The position numbers and the translations under genes were made by a program. A DNA stretch of 64,000 nucleotides, from positions 186,001 to 250,000 of the forward strand of contig NZ_CP010049.1 of the NCBI RefSeq assembly GCF_000973545.1, written 5' to 3'. The number at the start of each line of letters is the position of its first letter. Position 1 is the first letter of the stretch. Source of the stretch: Blochmannia endosymbiont of Camponotus (Colobopsis) obliquus. Its GTDB lineage: Bacteria > Pseudomonadota > Gammaproteobacteria > Enterobacterales > Enterobacteriaceae. Positions 34,666 to 43,860 of this stretch are shown piece by piece. The notes under the pieces are model-generated. The model saw only the letters and a list, made by a program, of their open reading frames with translations. It had not been told where the DNA came from and ran no database searches.

Positions 34666-36036
34666 ATGTTTGAACGTTTATCTAATAGATTATTAAATAC
34701 TTTACGTAAAATTCAAGGTCCTGTTCTTTTGACTGAGAGTAATATTAAGGATACTTTATGTGAAGTACGACAAGCATTATTAGATGCAGATGTTTCTTTG
34801 TCAGTAGTAAATAGTTTTATCGATTTAGTAAAAAAAGATGCTTTGGGTCAAAAAGTTAATAAGGGTTTAACTCCTGGTCAAGAATTAATTAAGATTATAC
34901 GTACTTATTTGATTACAGCAATGGGGGGGGGTAATAGTAACTCTGTTGGTTTAAATTTACTCGGACAAACTCCATTAGTAATATTTATGGTAGGTCTGCA
35001 GGGAGCAGGAAAAACTACGAGTGTGGCTAAACTTGGTAATTTTTTAAGAAAAAAAAATAAAAAGGTATTAGTAGTATCTACAGATATTTATCGTCCAGCA
35101 GGTGTTAAACAATTAGAAATTTTAGCTCATAAGAGTGATATTGATTTTTTTTCTTCTGATTTTGATCAAAAACCAATTGATATAATAAAATTAGCTTTAA
35201 ATACAGCGCATATTAAATTCTATGATATATTATTAGTTGATACTGTGGGTTGTTCTCATACTAATCAGAGTTTGATGTCAGAGATAGTGGATGTTTGCTC
35301 TGTTGCTAAACCTATAGAGACTTTACTTGTAGTAGATTCTATGATTGGACAAGATGCAGCAAATGTTGCCGATGCGTTTAATCGACTATTACCATTAACT
35401 GGCATTATCCTTACTAAGGTGGATGGTGATGCACGTGGAGGAGCAGCATTTTCTATTTATCATATTACTAAGAAACCGATAAAGTTTATTGGGGTAGGCG
35501 AAGGTATTGATGCTTTGGAGCCCTTTTATCCAGATCGTTTAGTAGGGCGAATTTTAGGGATGGGTGATGTTTTGTCTTTAATTGAAGATATCGAAGATAA
35601 AGTAGATAAAGTGCAAGTAGAAAAATTAGTCAATAAAGTAAAAAGTGGTGATGATTTTAATTTGTTTGATTTTATGAATCAATTGAAACAGATGAGTAAT
35701 ATGGGTGGAATGCTTAAGATTTTAAGCAAATTACCTGGTATTTCTTATTTACCAGAGGTTGTCAGATCAAAATTAGATGATAATTTTTTTAATCGTATGT
35801 TAGTTATTATTAATTCTATGACTATTCAAGAGCGTAATAATCCTAAAATTATTCAGGGATCACGTAAAAATCGTGTTGCGCGTGGATCTGGTGTAAAAAT
35901 TCAGGATGTCGATAATTTATTACGGCAATTTTTTGAGATTCAAAATGTTATGAAGAAAATTAATAAATATGGTATATCAAAAGTTATGAGAACTTTACAT
36001 AGTAAAATTTTTTCTAGTTTTAGTAATAAATATTAA
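34666..36036 (+). CDS. ffh: Signal recognition particle protein Ffh, altered G3 motif
   Basis: SRP54 GTPase that binds signal sequences and 4.5S RNA and docks with FtsY. It has the N domain, then the G domain with intact G1 GLQGAGKTTSVAKL, G4 TKVDGDARGGA and GVGEGIDALEPF. The RNA-binding GSRKNRVARGSG in the M domain is present. The G3 motif, normally DTAGR, reads DTVGC (residues 192-196, nt 35239-35253). The C-terminal tail has far fewer methionines than E. coli. It is 456 residues (E. coli 453). The TTG at 34651 is open, but the ATG at 34666 matches the family. Precedes rpsP as in E. coli. Confidence 0.95.
   Translation: MFERLSNRLLNTLRKIQGPVLLTESNIKDTLCEVRQALLDADVSLSVVNSFIDLVKKDALGQKVNKGLTPGQELIKIIRTYLITAMGGGNSNSVGLNLLGQTPLVIFMVGLQGAGKTTSVAKLGNFLRKKNKKVLVVSTDIYRPAGVKQLEILAHKSDIDFFSSDFDQKPIDIIKLALNTAHIKFYDILLVDTVGCSHTNQSLMSEIVDVCSVAKPIETLLVVDSMIGQDAANVADAFNRLLPLTGIILTKVDGDARGGAAFSIYHITKKPIKFIGVGEGIDALEPFYPDRLVGRILGMGDVLSLIEDIEDKVDKVQVEKLVNKVKSGDDFNLFDFMNQLKQMSNMGGMLKILSKLPGISYLPEVVRSKLDDNFFNRMLVIINSMTIQERNNPKIIQGSRKNRVARGSGVKIQDVDNLLRQFFEIQNVMKKINKYGISKVMRTLHSKIFSSFSNKY
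34923..34931 (+). repeat. G9 homopolymer inside ffh
   Basis: Nine G residues, in frame as part of Met-Gly-Gly-Gly between the N and G domains (E. coli has AAMGEEN there). Longest G run noticed in the window. Confidence 0.9.
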
Positions 36037-36145
36037 TGTTTTTAAAATAAGTAATAATCAAACATGATATACTGTTATAATTAATCAAAGATAGTTTAGT
36101 TCTAGGGTCTTATTGCTTGTTAAGAAGTATAGAGGATGCAAAAAA

Positions 36146-36394
36146 ATGGTAATAATACGATTAGCCCGTGGAGGGGTTAAAAAACGCCCCTTTTATCGTG
36201 TTGTTGTTACTGATAATAGAAATGCTAGAAATGGTCGATTTATAGAACGTGTTGGTTTTTTTAATCCGATTTCTATTATGAATAAAGTGGAGAATTTAAG
36301 TTTAAACATGGATCGGATAACCTATTGGATAGATAGAGGAGCTCAAGTTTCTACACGAGTTTTTTCTTTAATAAAAAATGTTAAAAGTAAATAA
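36146..36394 (+). CDS. rpsP: 30S ribosomal protein S16
   Basis: Small-subunit assembly protein, 82 residues as in E. coli. [23 protein letters not shown] and [16 protein letters not shown] are diagnostic. AGAGGA at 36131-36136 gives 9-nt spacing to the ATG at 36146; the frame upstream is open but not coding. First gene of rpsP-rimM-trmD-rplS. Confidence 0.97.
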   Translation: MVIIRLARGGVKKRPFYRVVVTDNRNARNGRFIERVGFFNPISIMNKVENLSLNMDRITYWIDRGAQVSTRVFSLIKNVKSK

Positions 36395-36403
36395 TATAGA
36401 TTT

Positions 36404-36970
36404 ATGATTATGTCGATAATTAATCAAGATTTTATTTATGGGCCTAAAAATCTCATAATTTTAGGAAAATTCGGAAAAGCGCATGGGATTATGGGTTGGT
36501 TGAAAGTTATTTCATTGACAGAGACATTGTGTAATATTATTGATTATCAGCCATGGTTAGTTTTTGCACTTTCCAAATGGCATTGTTTGTTTGTAGAATA
36601 TTGGCGGTATTATAATAAAAATATACTTGTTAAGATTAAAGGCATTAAGGATCGTAATATTGCTTTTTCTTTGGCTAATTGTGTTATTAATATCGATGTT
36701 TCTCAATTACCATCTCTTAAACAAAATGAGTATTATTGGAAAGATTTACTGGGTTGCCAAGTATTAGCTAAAGATGGTTACCAAATAGGTAAAGTAACAA
36801 GTTTAATAAAAACTGGCGCAAATGATGTTTTAGTAGTAAAAGCTATTACGCAAAAATTTTTTGGTATAAAAGAATATTTGATTCCATTTATTCAAGATCA
36901 AGTAATTAAAAATGTCAGTCTTGCCAAAAGAATTATTAATGTTGATTGGGATTATAATAGTTGTTACTAA
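36404..36970 (+). CDS. rimM: Ribosome maturation factor RimM
   Basis: Aids 30S head assembly and binds S19. The protein is 188 residues (E. coli 182). The N-terminal barrel begins LGKFGKAHGIMGWLKV; the PRC-barrel contains YYWKDLLGCQV, GANDVLVVKA and a terminal VDWD. It is more divergent in the middle than its neighbours. ATG at 36404 or 36410. It starts 9 nt after rpsP. Confidence 0.95.
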   Translation: MIMSIINQDFIYGPKNLIILGKFGKAHGIMGWLKVISLTETLCNIIDYQPWLVFALSKWHCLFVEYWRYYNKNILVKIKGIKDRNIAFSLANCVINIDVSQLPSLKQNEYYWKDLLGCQVLAKDGYQIGKVTSLIKTGANDVLVVKAITQKFFGIKEYLIPFIQDQVIKNVSLAKRIINVDWDYNSCY

Positions 36971-37016
36971 AAGTAAAATTATTTAAGATAATTTTATTAG
37001 ATAATTGGTATAATGT

Positions 37017-37760
37017 ATGCAAATTGGTATAGTTAGTTTGTTTTCTCAAATGTTTCATGCTATTACTAATTTTGGTGTAACTAGTAGAGCAATAAAAAAA
37101 GGTATATTACATTTAGAATTTTGGAATCCTCGTGATTTTACTACGAATCACCATCGTACTATTGATGACCGTCCCTATGGTGGTGGGCCAGGGATGTTGA
37201 TGATGATGCAACCTTTACGAGAGGCGATTCATGCTGCTAAATATAAAATAGGTAGTAATGGTGAATATGTTAACGTTGTATATCTTTCTCCTCAAGGTTG
37301 TAAACTGGATTATCAAGGTGTTAAAGAATTATCTTCTAATTTAAAATTGATTTTAGTGTGTGGACGTTATGAAGGAGTGGATGAACGATTAATTGAGAGT
37401 GAAGTGGATAAGGAATTATCCATAGGGGATTATATTCTTAGTGGCGGTGAATTAGCAGCAATGGTACTGATAGATGCAATGGTAAGGTTGTTGCCCGGTG
37501 TTTTGGGTAATCAAATGTCGTCTATAAGTGATTCATTTGCTTATGGTATATTAGATCATCCGAATTATACTCGTCCTAAAATATTAAACAATATGCAAGT
37601 TCCTGCTATTTTGTTATCTGGTCATCATAGGAAAATTTATCAATGGCGTTTAAAACAAGCATTAGGACGAACTTGGTTGAGAAGGCCTGATCTTTTTAAA
37701 AAATTAAAATTAAATAAAGAGCAAAAAAAGTTATTAAGTGAATTTCAAAGTGAATATTAG
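37017..37760 (+). CDS. trmD: tRNA (guanine-N1)-methyltransferase
   Basis: SAM-dependent SPOUT enzyme making m1G37, which prevents frameshifting. The protein is 247 residues (E. coli 255). [26 protein letters not shown] and the knot motif [17 protein letters not shown] are intact, with the conserved RPxxxxxxxVPxxLLSGHH segment. The extreme C-terminus is slightly short. Third gene of its operon. Confidence 0.97.
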   Translation: MQIGIVSLFSQMFHAITNFGVTSRAIKKGILHLEFWNPRDFTTNHHRTIDDRPYGGGPGMLMMMQPLREAIHAAKYKIGSNGEYVNVVYLSPQGCKLDYQGVKELSSNLKLILVCGRYEGVDERLIESEVDKELSIGDYILSGGELAAMVLIDAMVRLLPGVLGNQMSSISDSFAYGILDHPNYTRPKILNNMQVPAILLSGHHRKIYQWRLKQALGRTWLRRPDLFKKLKLNKEQKKLLSEFQSEY

Positions 37761-37845
37761 TTATATCTAGATTTATAATTGGTAATGAGATACAGCTAAA
37801 ATAATATTTATAATATTTTTTAAATTTTATGTGATTATTTTGAGA

Positions 37846-38202
37846 ATGTTAAAAGTGAATAAATTAGTTATAGATTTTAATAAAAGTCAAATGAATTCTG
37901 ATTTAGTGTCTTTTAGACCTGGTGACTCAATTTCAGTAAGAATATGGGTATTAGAAGGGGTTAAAAGACGTTTACAGATTTTTGAAGGTGTTGTAATTGC
38001 TATTCGTAATCGTGGATTGCATTCTTCGTTTACTGTTCGTAAGATTTCTTATGGAGGTGGAGTTGAACGGGTTTTTCAGAAGTATTCTCCCATCATTGAA
38101 AGTGTTTCAGTTATTCGTCGTGGTATTGTTAGGCAATCAAAATTGTATTATCTGCGCACGCTTAGCGGCAAGAGCGCGCGGATAAAAGAACGTTTATCTT
38201 GA
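37846..38202 (+). CDS. rplS: 50S ribosomal protein L19
   Basis: Large-subunit protein at the 30S interface. [45 protein letters not shown] and ARIKERLS identify it. The frame begins with a GTG at 37831; the ATG at 37846 gives a length (118 residues) close to the 115 of E. coli. Neither has a good ribosome binding site. Ends the rpsP operon. Confidence 0.95.
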   Translation: MLKVNKLVIDFNKSQMNSDLVSFRPGDSISVRIWVLEGVKRRLQIFEGVVIAIRNRGLHSSFTVRKISYGGGVERVFQKYSPIIESVSVIRRGIVRQSKLYYLRTLSGKSARIKERLS

Positions 38203-38828
38203 TACAGAGTTCACCATTACTAAGATTGATTTAATCTAATTATATTCTTTTTTATAAATAATTTTAATTAACTAATGAATACATTGAGTTGTATAAATAG
38301 TATATTGTTTATTTTGTTTTATAATTAAAATATACAGTACAATAGTAATAGATGTTAAGCAAAAATTATTAGGAGAAATGAATATTATTGCCATTTAATT
38401 TATAAATGTATTTTATAAAGATTATCTTTTTGTTAAATTTGTATTTTTATTTATAATTTAAGAGATAATATAATAATAATTTCATTTTTTTAGTGATTGA
38501 GATTGTTTGTTTGGTTAATAAATAATAATTTATATTTAGTGATATGTGTTTCCAATTTTTGTTGTTTATAGTATAAATGAGTTAGGAGTATTTTATTATT
38601 ATAATAATAAAATACAAGTTATAAGTTGAATGTAAGTTTTTAATTGATTTAATATTATATAATTATTTGATAAAATATAAATGTTCATTGATTATTTATT
38701 TATTGAAATTTAAAGTATATATTAATTTGATCTGTAATATACAAAAATAGTATTATGTTCTATGTATTGTTATGCGATGTTTTAATATATAGGGTGATTG
38801 TTTAATTTTTTTATTTTGGATAAATAAT
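38203..38828. other. Intergenic with long AT palindrome, no gene seen
   Basis: 626 nt between rplS and aroF. It contains a perfect 28-nt palindrome at 38588-38615 and a six-codon frame after AGGAG (38378-38398), which has too short a spacing to believe. No gene or RNA recognised. Confidence 0.6.
38588..38615. repeat. 28-nt perfect palindrome
   Basis: The halves 38588-38601 and 38602-38615 are exact reverse complements. Folded, it gives a 12-bp stem and a TATA loop. No U-tract follows on the + strand. It lies midway between rplS and aroF. Confidence 0.75.
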
Positions 38829-39914
38829 ATGCAAGAAAAAACGGATAAAAATATTAATTTTTATAATAATCAAGAAATGATTACTCCAGCAGAATTAAAA
38901 AGCCGATTTCCTTTAAAAGAAAAGGAGAGTCGTTTTGTTTGTGATTCCCAACAGATTATTGCCAATATTATTCATGGTAAAGATTCGAGATTATTGATAG
39001 TGTGCGGCCCTTGTTCCATTCATGATGTTGATTCTACTATAGATTATGCACATCGTTTAAAGGTTCTTTCTGATGAATTAAGTGATAAATTATATATTGT
39101 CATGCGTGTTTATCTTGAAAAACCTCGTACTGTTTTAGGTTGGAAAGGTTTAATTAATGATCCCCATATGGATGGATCTTTTGATATTAAAAGTGGATTA
39201 GAAATTTCCAGATCTTTATTATTGAAATTATTAACAATGGGATTACCATTGGCCAATGAAGCTTTAGATTTAAATACACCACAGTATCTTGGAGAATTAT
39301 TTAGTTGGTCTGCTATTGGCGCTCGTACTACTGAATCTCAAGTTCATCGTGAATTGGCATCTGCTTTGCCTATGTCTATAGGTTTTAAAAATAGTACTAG
39401 TGGAAATTTAATGAGTGCAATTAATGCTATACGAGCAGCATCAATATCTCATTGTTTTATGGGTATTAATCAGAGTGGAAGAATTTGTTTATTAAAAACG
39501 CAGGGGAATTTAAATGGACATGTTATTTTACGTGGAGGTATAAAACCGAATTATTATCCAGAAGATATTGCATATTGTGAAAGTCAATTGTTAAAAGTTG
39601 GGTTACCATTATTTTTAATGGTTGATTGTAGTCATGGAAATTCTAATAAAAACTATCATGACCAAATCAAAGTAGCAAGATCTATTTTAGATCAAATTAA
39701 AGATGGTAATCGTTCTATTGTGGGATTGATGTTAGAAAGTCATATTTATTCTGGTAATCAGGTTTTACAATTACCTTACGTTAAGTTACGTTATGGTGTA
39801 TCAGTTACTGATGCTTGTATTGATTGGATTAGTACTGAAAATTTATTGCGTCAGTTGCATATGGAATTAAATTCTATTCTTTCTAATCGTTTAGTAGGAG
39901 CTATGAATACATGA
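38829..39914 (+). CDS. aroF: DAHP synthase (AroF-like)
   Basis: Condenses PEP and erythrose 4-phosphate, the entry to the shikimate pathway. The protein is 361 residues (E. coli AroF 356). Metal and substrate residues are intact: VCGPCSIHD, EKPRT-GWKGL, GARTTESQ, GFKNS, ILRGG, MVDCSHGNSNK, LMLESH and SVTDACI. Best match is the Tyr-sensitive isozyme, supported by linkage to tyrA. Whether it still responds to tyrosine cannot be read from sequence. Its stop overlaps the tyrA ATG by 4 nt (ATGA). Confidence 0.95.
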   Translation: MQEKTDKNINFYNNQEMITPAELKSRFPLKEKESRFVCDSQQIIANIIHGKDSRLLIVCGPCSIHDVDSTIDYAHRLKVLSDELSDKLYIVMRVYLEKPRTVLGWKGLINDPHMDGSFDIKSGLEISRSLLLKLLTMGLPLANEALDLNTPQYLGELFSWSAIGARTTESQVHRELASALPMSIGFKNSTSGNLMSAINAIRAASISHCFMGINQSGRICLLKTQGNLNGHVILRGGIKPNYYPEDIAYCESQLLKVGLPLFLMVDCSHGNSNKNYHDQIKVARSILDQIKDGNRSIVGLMLESHIYSGNQVLQLPYVKLRYGVSVTDACIDWISTENLLRQLHMELNSILSNRLVGAMNT

Positions 39915-41041
39915 TACAGGAATTAGATGTTTTACGTAATAAAATTGATGAGTTAGATAAGTCTTTGTTGGATTTATTAGCACAACGTTTATTATTAGTG
40001 ACACAGATAGGTGAATTAAAAAGTCGTTATGGTTTATTGATTCATGCTCCAGATCGGGAAGAAGTCATGTTATCTTCTAGACGAAAGGAAGCTATAGAGT
40101 TAGGAATTTCACCTGATTTAATTGAGGATATATTACGTAGAATAATACGTGAATCATATTTTAGTGAAAATGAAAAAGGATTTAGAAATTTATGTCCACA
40201 TGCGTCACGCCCAGTCGTTATAATTAGTAATAATAATAATAAGATTAGTAAATTATTTAATAGAATGTTTATTTTATCAGGATATCAGGTTAAATTTTTA
40301 GAAGGTAATGATTGGTATATAGAAAAAGAAGTTTTAAAATATGCAAGTATAGTATTGATTAATTTATCGATGCGTTTAACTGTAGAAATAGTTAAAGAAT
40401 TAACTTATTTGTCAGATGATTGTATTTTAATTAATGTTTTTTTAGTTAAAGATATATCATTATTAAAGATTATGTTAGATATTCATGACGGTCCAGTTAT
40501 AGGTTTACAACCTATGTTTAATGCAGATATAAAGAACATGGTTAAACAGGTCATTGTTTATCATGAAGGGCGTATGTTTACAAAACATAGTTGGTTGCTA
40601 GATCAAATTAAAGCTTGGGGTGTACAGTTATATCATTATGATTCAGCTGAACATGATAAGAATATATCTTTATCTCAAGAATTTTTATATTTTGTTATTT
40701 TTGTTTTTGGTGCATATTTAAAAGAAAGTAATGTAGATTTGAAAAAAATTTTGTTGTTATCTTCATCTATGTTTCGTTTTCAAATGATAATGATAGGTAG
40801 ATTTTTTGCTCAAGATCCCATTGATTATATAGATATTATTGTAAATTCTAAAAGTTGTTTGTCATTAGCTAAAAGTTATTATCAACAATGCATTAAGATA
40901 TTAACTGTTTTAGAACAAGGTAAAAAACAAGAATTTATTGATTATTTTTATCACATAAGACATTGGTTTAGTAATTATGCTGCTTCTTTTTTTAAAGAAA
41001 GTAGAATGTTATTGAGATATATTGATGATAATCGTAAGTAG
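39911..41041 (+). CDS. tyrA: TyrA: intact chorismate mutase, degenerate prephenate dehydrogenase
   Basis: In E. coli a fused chorismate mutase (residues 1-90) and NAD-dependent prephenate dehydrogenase. Here the mutase half is well kept (LRNKIDELD, LAQRLLLV, Lys37 in GELKSRYG, the DREE segment). The dehydrogenase half is not: the NAD loop GGGG of E. coli is NNNN (107-110, four AAT codons), and catalytic His197 is Gln200 (GLQPMFNAD). Arg of MIGRFFAQDP and the AEHDKN histidine remain. Length is 376 residues with no frameshift. Inference: a chorismate mutase, probably without dehydrogenase activity. Overlaps aroF by 4 nt. Confidence 0.93.
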   Translation: MIQELDVLRNKIDELDKSLLDLLAQRLLLVTQIGELKSRYGLLIHAPDREEVMLSSRRKEAIELGISPDLIEDILRRIIRESYFSENEKGFRNLCPHASRPVVIISNNNNKISKLFNRMFILSGYQVKFLEGNDWYIEKEVLKYASIVLINLSMRLTVEIVKELTYLSDDCILINVFLVKDISLLKIMLDIHDGPVIGLQPMFNADIKNMVKQVIVYHEGRMFTKHSWLLDQIKAWGVQLYHYDSAEHDKNISLSQEFLYFVIFVFGAYLKESNVDLKKILLLSSSMFRFQMIMIGRFFAQDPIDYIDIIVNSKSCLSLAKSYYQQCIKILTVLEQGKKQEFIDYFYHIRHWFSNYAASFFKESRMLLRYIDDNRK

Positions 41042-41130
41042 TGTTCTTTTAGAATTTGTAATATAAAATTTAATTTGTAACAAAACAGTTATTGGTGTTA
41101 TTTTACTATTTTTAGATTAAGGGTGATTAA

Positions 41131-41162
41131 TTAAAAAAATTGTAGATCATTATCAATGATCT
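41131..41162 (-). terminator. Possible terminator between tyrA and pheA
   Basis: AGATCAT (41144-41150) pairs with ATGATCT (41156-41162) around a 5-nt loop. On the minus strand it is followed by ACAATTTTTTT, as an intrinsic terminator for pheA would be. It lies about 115 nt past the pheA stop; it may also slow + strand transcription. Confidence 0.4.
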
Positions 41163-41277
41163 GGTAAAAATCAACAATGTAAATAAAAGATTTTGGTTGA
41201 TATTTGTGTATGTTAATTTTCTTAGTTAATATATTGAATAATTATAATTCAATAATTATATGATTATGTATGTTATG

Positions 41278-41880
41278 CTATGATGTATTGTGTTTGTTGT
41301 GTTTATATCCAATTACAACGAAACGAGTCGTGTTGTATGTGTCATTATTTATATTTAATTTTAATGTTTTTAATCCATAAAGAATACCTCCAAATTTACT
41401 TCCTAAAGCGGCAATTGTAGGTATATTGAGTTTAGCGACTGTCTTTATAGCATCAGATGTGCTTGTACAGTGCACAATGTTTTGTCGAGGAAAACGAGTT
41501 ATAATATTACTACATTGTAAGAGAGGTTGTGGATGACTATATATTTTTTGAATTGTATTAAACTTAATGTTAGTAGTATTGGTTAATAAATAATGTTTAA
41601 TGGGAATAATTATTTCTTCTATTAAAGACGTGTTCGTGTGTTTAAGGAGGTCATAAACTTCATCTATAAATCCTGAAGTAGAATTTTCAATAGGTAGAAT
41701 ACCGTATTCTGCATCTCCCTTTTCTACTACTTGGATAATATCAGCAAATTTTTGACAACTGTTATATTCAATGCCGTTATTAAAATATTGTGCACTATAT
41801 TTTTTAGCGGCTATATAAGAATATGATCCTTTAGGGCCGAGAAATGCTATACGAATTGAATATTTATTATGTTGAAACAT
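41278..41880 (-). CDS. pheA: Prephenate dehydratase, stand-alone domain of PheA
   Basis: Converts prephenate to phenylpyruvate. The 200 residues cover only the dehydratase domain of the 386-residue E. coli PheA: IRIAFLGPKGSYSYIAA, LPIENSTSGFIDEVYDLL, IYSHPQPLLQCS, STSDAIKTVA, AALGS and the catalytic TTRFVVIG near the end. The N-terminal chorismate mutase domain and the C-terminal ACT phenylalanine-sensing domain are absent, and no remnant is visible on either side. ATG at 41880 lies just before the domain. Prephenate would have to come from the mutase half of TyrA next door, and feedback by phenylalanine should be lost. Convergent with tyrA. Confidence 0.93.
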   Translation of the reverse strand: MFQHNKYSIRIAFLGPKGSYSYIAAKKYSAQYFNNGIEYNSCQKFADIIQVVEKGDAEYGILPIENSTSGFIDEVYDLLKHTNTSLIEEIIIPIKHYLLTNTTNIKFNTIQKIYSHPQPLLQCSNIITRFPRQNIVHCTSTSDAIKTVAKLNIPTIAALGSKFGGILYGLKTLKLNINNDTYNTTRFVVIGYKHNKHNTS

Positions 41881-42061
41881 ATAATTTTGTTTTTAAATTT
41901 ATTATAATACTTTATTTAAATATGTTTAATGTAATTTGTTTATTATCGTTTCATAAATTATATTAAATCAGTAGACATGATTTGTATAGTGCTGTTATGT
42001 TATTTAATATTGATAATAGATAATTATCATGATGTAGTAGCTGTTACGATGTTATTTATTT

Positions 42062-42757
42062 TCATTTTTTATTTTTAATCAAATTGAGTTTTTGATATGC
42101 TTTATTTAAATAAGTTAATGCTTGATGTGCTGAAGGAGTATTGGGAAAAGAATTCAATATATTTTGAGCGCGATTTATAACTGTTGTATATGCTTTTTTT
42201 TTATAATAAAATTTTATAACATTTAATTCATATTCAGTTATTCTATTTTCTAAATAGAAAATATGTTCGTTTGCTTTTGTGTAATATTGACTTGTAGGAT
42301 ATGTTTTTGTAATATGCGAAAGATCATGCATTGCCGCATATGCGTAAGTTGGATTGTATTGTGATAAATGTATATTAAACAATTTATGTAACATATTATT
42401 CTGATTTTTATCTAGTGATAAATTAATTAATCCTTTGATATAGTAAACATAATCAAGGTTATGATTGTTAGGGTATGAATGTAGAAATTGATTGGCTATT
42501 TGTTGCGCTTGTTTTAAATCAGTATTATTATAGTAATAATAAATTAAATCAAGCTGAAGTTGTTGTTCGCATTCAATGTTTGAGCATGTTTCATTTAATT
42601 TGTTTAAATTTATAATATTTTTGGTGTTATTTGTTTTTTTTGTTTGTTTGATGGAACTATAGGGTTGTTGAGGTATCGTAATATTTGGTCTAGTACTACA
42701 ACCAAATAGCATTATGTTAAAAATATTTATTAATATAATAATATATTTTATGTACAT
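42062..42757 (-). CDS. bamD: Outer-membrane assembly lipoprotein BamD
   Basis: Essential lipoprotein of the BAM complex that inserts beta-barrel proteins. There is a signal peptide with lipobox LFGC (Cys at about 20), then TPR repeats: QLQLDLIYYYYNNTDLKQA, NLDYVYYIKGL, YPTSQYYTKA, ENRITEYELNVIKFYYKKKAY. The 231 residues compare with 245 in E. coli. The region of the first TPR is diverged and rich in Asn/Thr/Lys. It is divergent from rluD, as in E. coli. Confidence 0.92.
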   Translation of the reverse strand: MYIKYIIILINIFNIMLFGCSTRPNITIPQQPYSSIKQTKKTNNTKNIINLNKLNETCSNIECEQQLQLDLIYYYYNNTDLKQAQQIANQFLHSYPNNHNLDYVYYIKGLINLSLDKNQNNMLHKLFNIHLSQYNPTYAYAAMHDLSHITKTYPTSQYYTKANEHIFYLENRITEYELNVIKFYYKKKAYTTVINRAQNILNSFPNTPSAHQALTYLNKAYQKLNLIKNKK

Positions 42758-42909
42758 ATTATATAATTTGTTATGTGGATGATTGTAACAATGGTGCTAT
42801 AAGTAATTTTTTTAATCAAGGTGTTTATCTAAATTTGTGATAATTTATGTGAGTTAAAGTTTTTTCATATGTTATTATACATGTTTAATATACTTCATTT
42901 TCATTATAG

Positions 42910-43860
42910 GTGTATGTGAAAAGAAAGCAATCTTTTTTTAAAAAGATAGATAGACTTCAATCTGGAAAACGTTTAGATCAAGCTTTAGTTGTTTTATTTC
43001 CTGAATATTCACGTACACAAATAAAGGCAATGATTGTTTCTGGCAAGGTAAAATTGAATGAGCAGGTTGTTGTTATGCCTGATAAAAAAGTATCATATGG
43101 AGAATATGTAAAAATTAATGTCATTTTAACAAATGTGCGCTTGTTATGTGCACAGAATATTCCGTTAAATATTATATATGAAGACAATGATATTATAGTT
43201 ATTGATAAACAATGTAATTTTGTAGTACATCCTGGTCATGGAAATCATTCAGGTACTGTTTTGAATGCATTATTGCATTATTTTCCAAAAATAGCTGAAG
43301 TACCTCGTGCAGGTATTGTTCACCGTTTAGATAAAGATACTACAGGATTAATGATTGTTGCAAAAAGGAGTTGTATTAGGAATCAATTAATTAAATTATT
43401 TCAATCACGAAGAATTCGTCGTGAATATGAAGCAGTGGTGTGTGGTTTAATGAATGTTAATGGTACAATAAAGCAGCCGATAAGTCGTCATTTTGTTAAA
43501 CGTACTCATATGATGGTACATTATATGGGAAAAAATGCTGTTACTCATTATTCTATTTTAGAACAATTTAGATTTCATACTAGATTACGTTTACGCCTTG
43601 AAACTGGCAGAACACATCAAATTAGAGTGCATATGGCTTATATTAATCATCCTTTGGTAGGTGATCAAAAATATGGCACAACTCAATGTTTAGTTCAAGG
43701 AATGTCATCATTACTGAATGATTATTTACTTAATTTTAATCGACAAGCATTACATGCTATTAAGTTAGAGCTAAATCATCCTGTAACTAACATTGCTATG
43801 CAATTTTTTTCACCATTGCCACAGGATATAACAGAGTTGCTATATAAATTAAAAAATTAA
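42910..43860 (+). CDS. rluD: 23S rRNA pseudouridine synthase RluD
   Basis: Makes pseudouridines 1911, 1915 and 1917 in helix 69 of 23S rRNA. An N-terminal S4-like domain (KRLDQALVVLFPEYSRTQIK) is followed by the RluA-type catalytic domain with GIVHRLDKDTTGLM (catalytic Asp) and LETGRTHQIRVHM. Length is 316 residues (E. coli 326). The start is GTG at 42910 or, with better spacing from AGG, GTG at 42916. Faces away from bamD. Confidence 0.95.
   Translation: MYVKRKQSFFKKIDRLQSGKRLDQALVVLFPEYSRTQIKAMIVSGKVKLNEQVVVMPDKKVSYGEYVKINVILTNVRLLCAQNIPLNIIYEDNDIIVIDKQCNFVVHPGHGNHSGTVLNALLHYFPKIAEVPRAGIVHRLDKDTTGLMIVAKRSCIRNQLIKLFQSRRIRREYEAVVCGLMNVNGTIKQPISRHFVKRTHMMVHYMGKNAVTHYSILEQFRFHTRLRLRLETGRTHQIRVHMAYINHPLVGDQKYGTTQCLVQGMSSLLNDYLLNFNRQALHAIKLELNHPVTNIAMQFFSPLPQDITELLYKLKN

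Noticed and set aside
38378..38398. Six-codon frame after AGGAG, as a possible leader peptide for aroF
   Set aside because: The spacing of 2 nt is too short, there are no aromatic codons, and it lies 430 nt from aroF with no attenuator-like structure.
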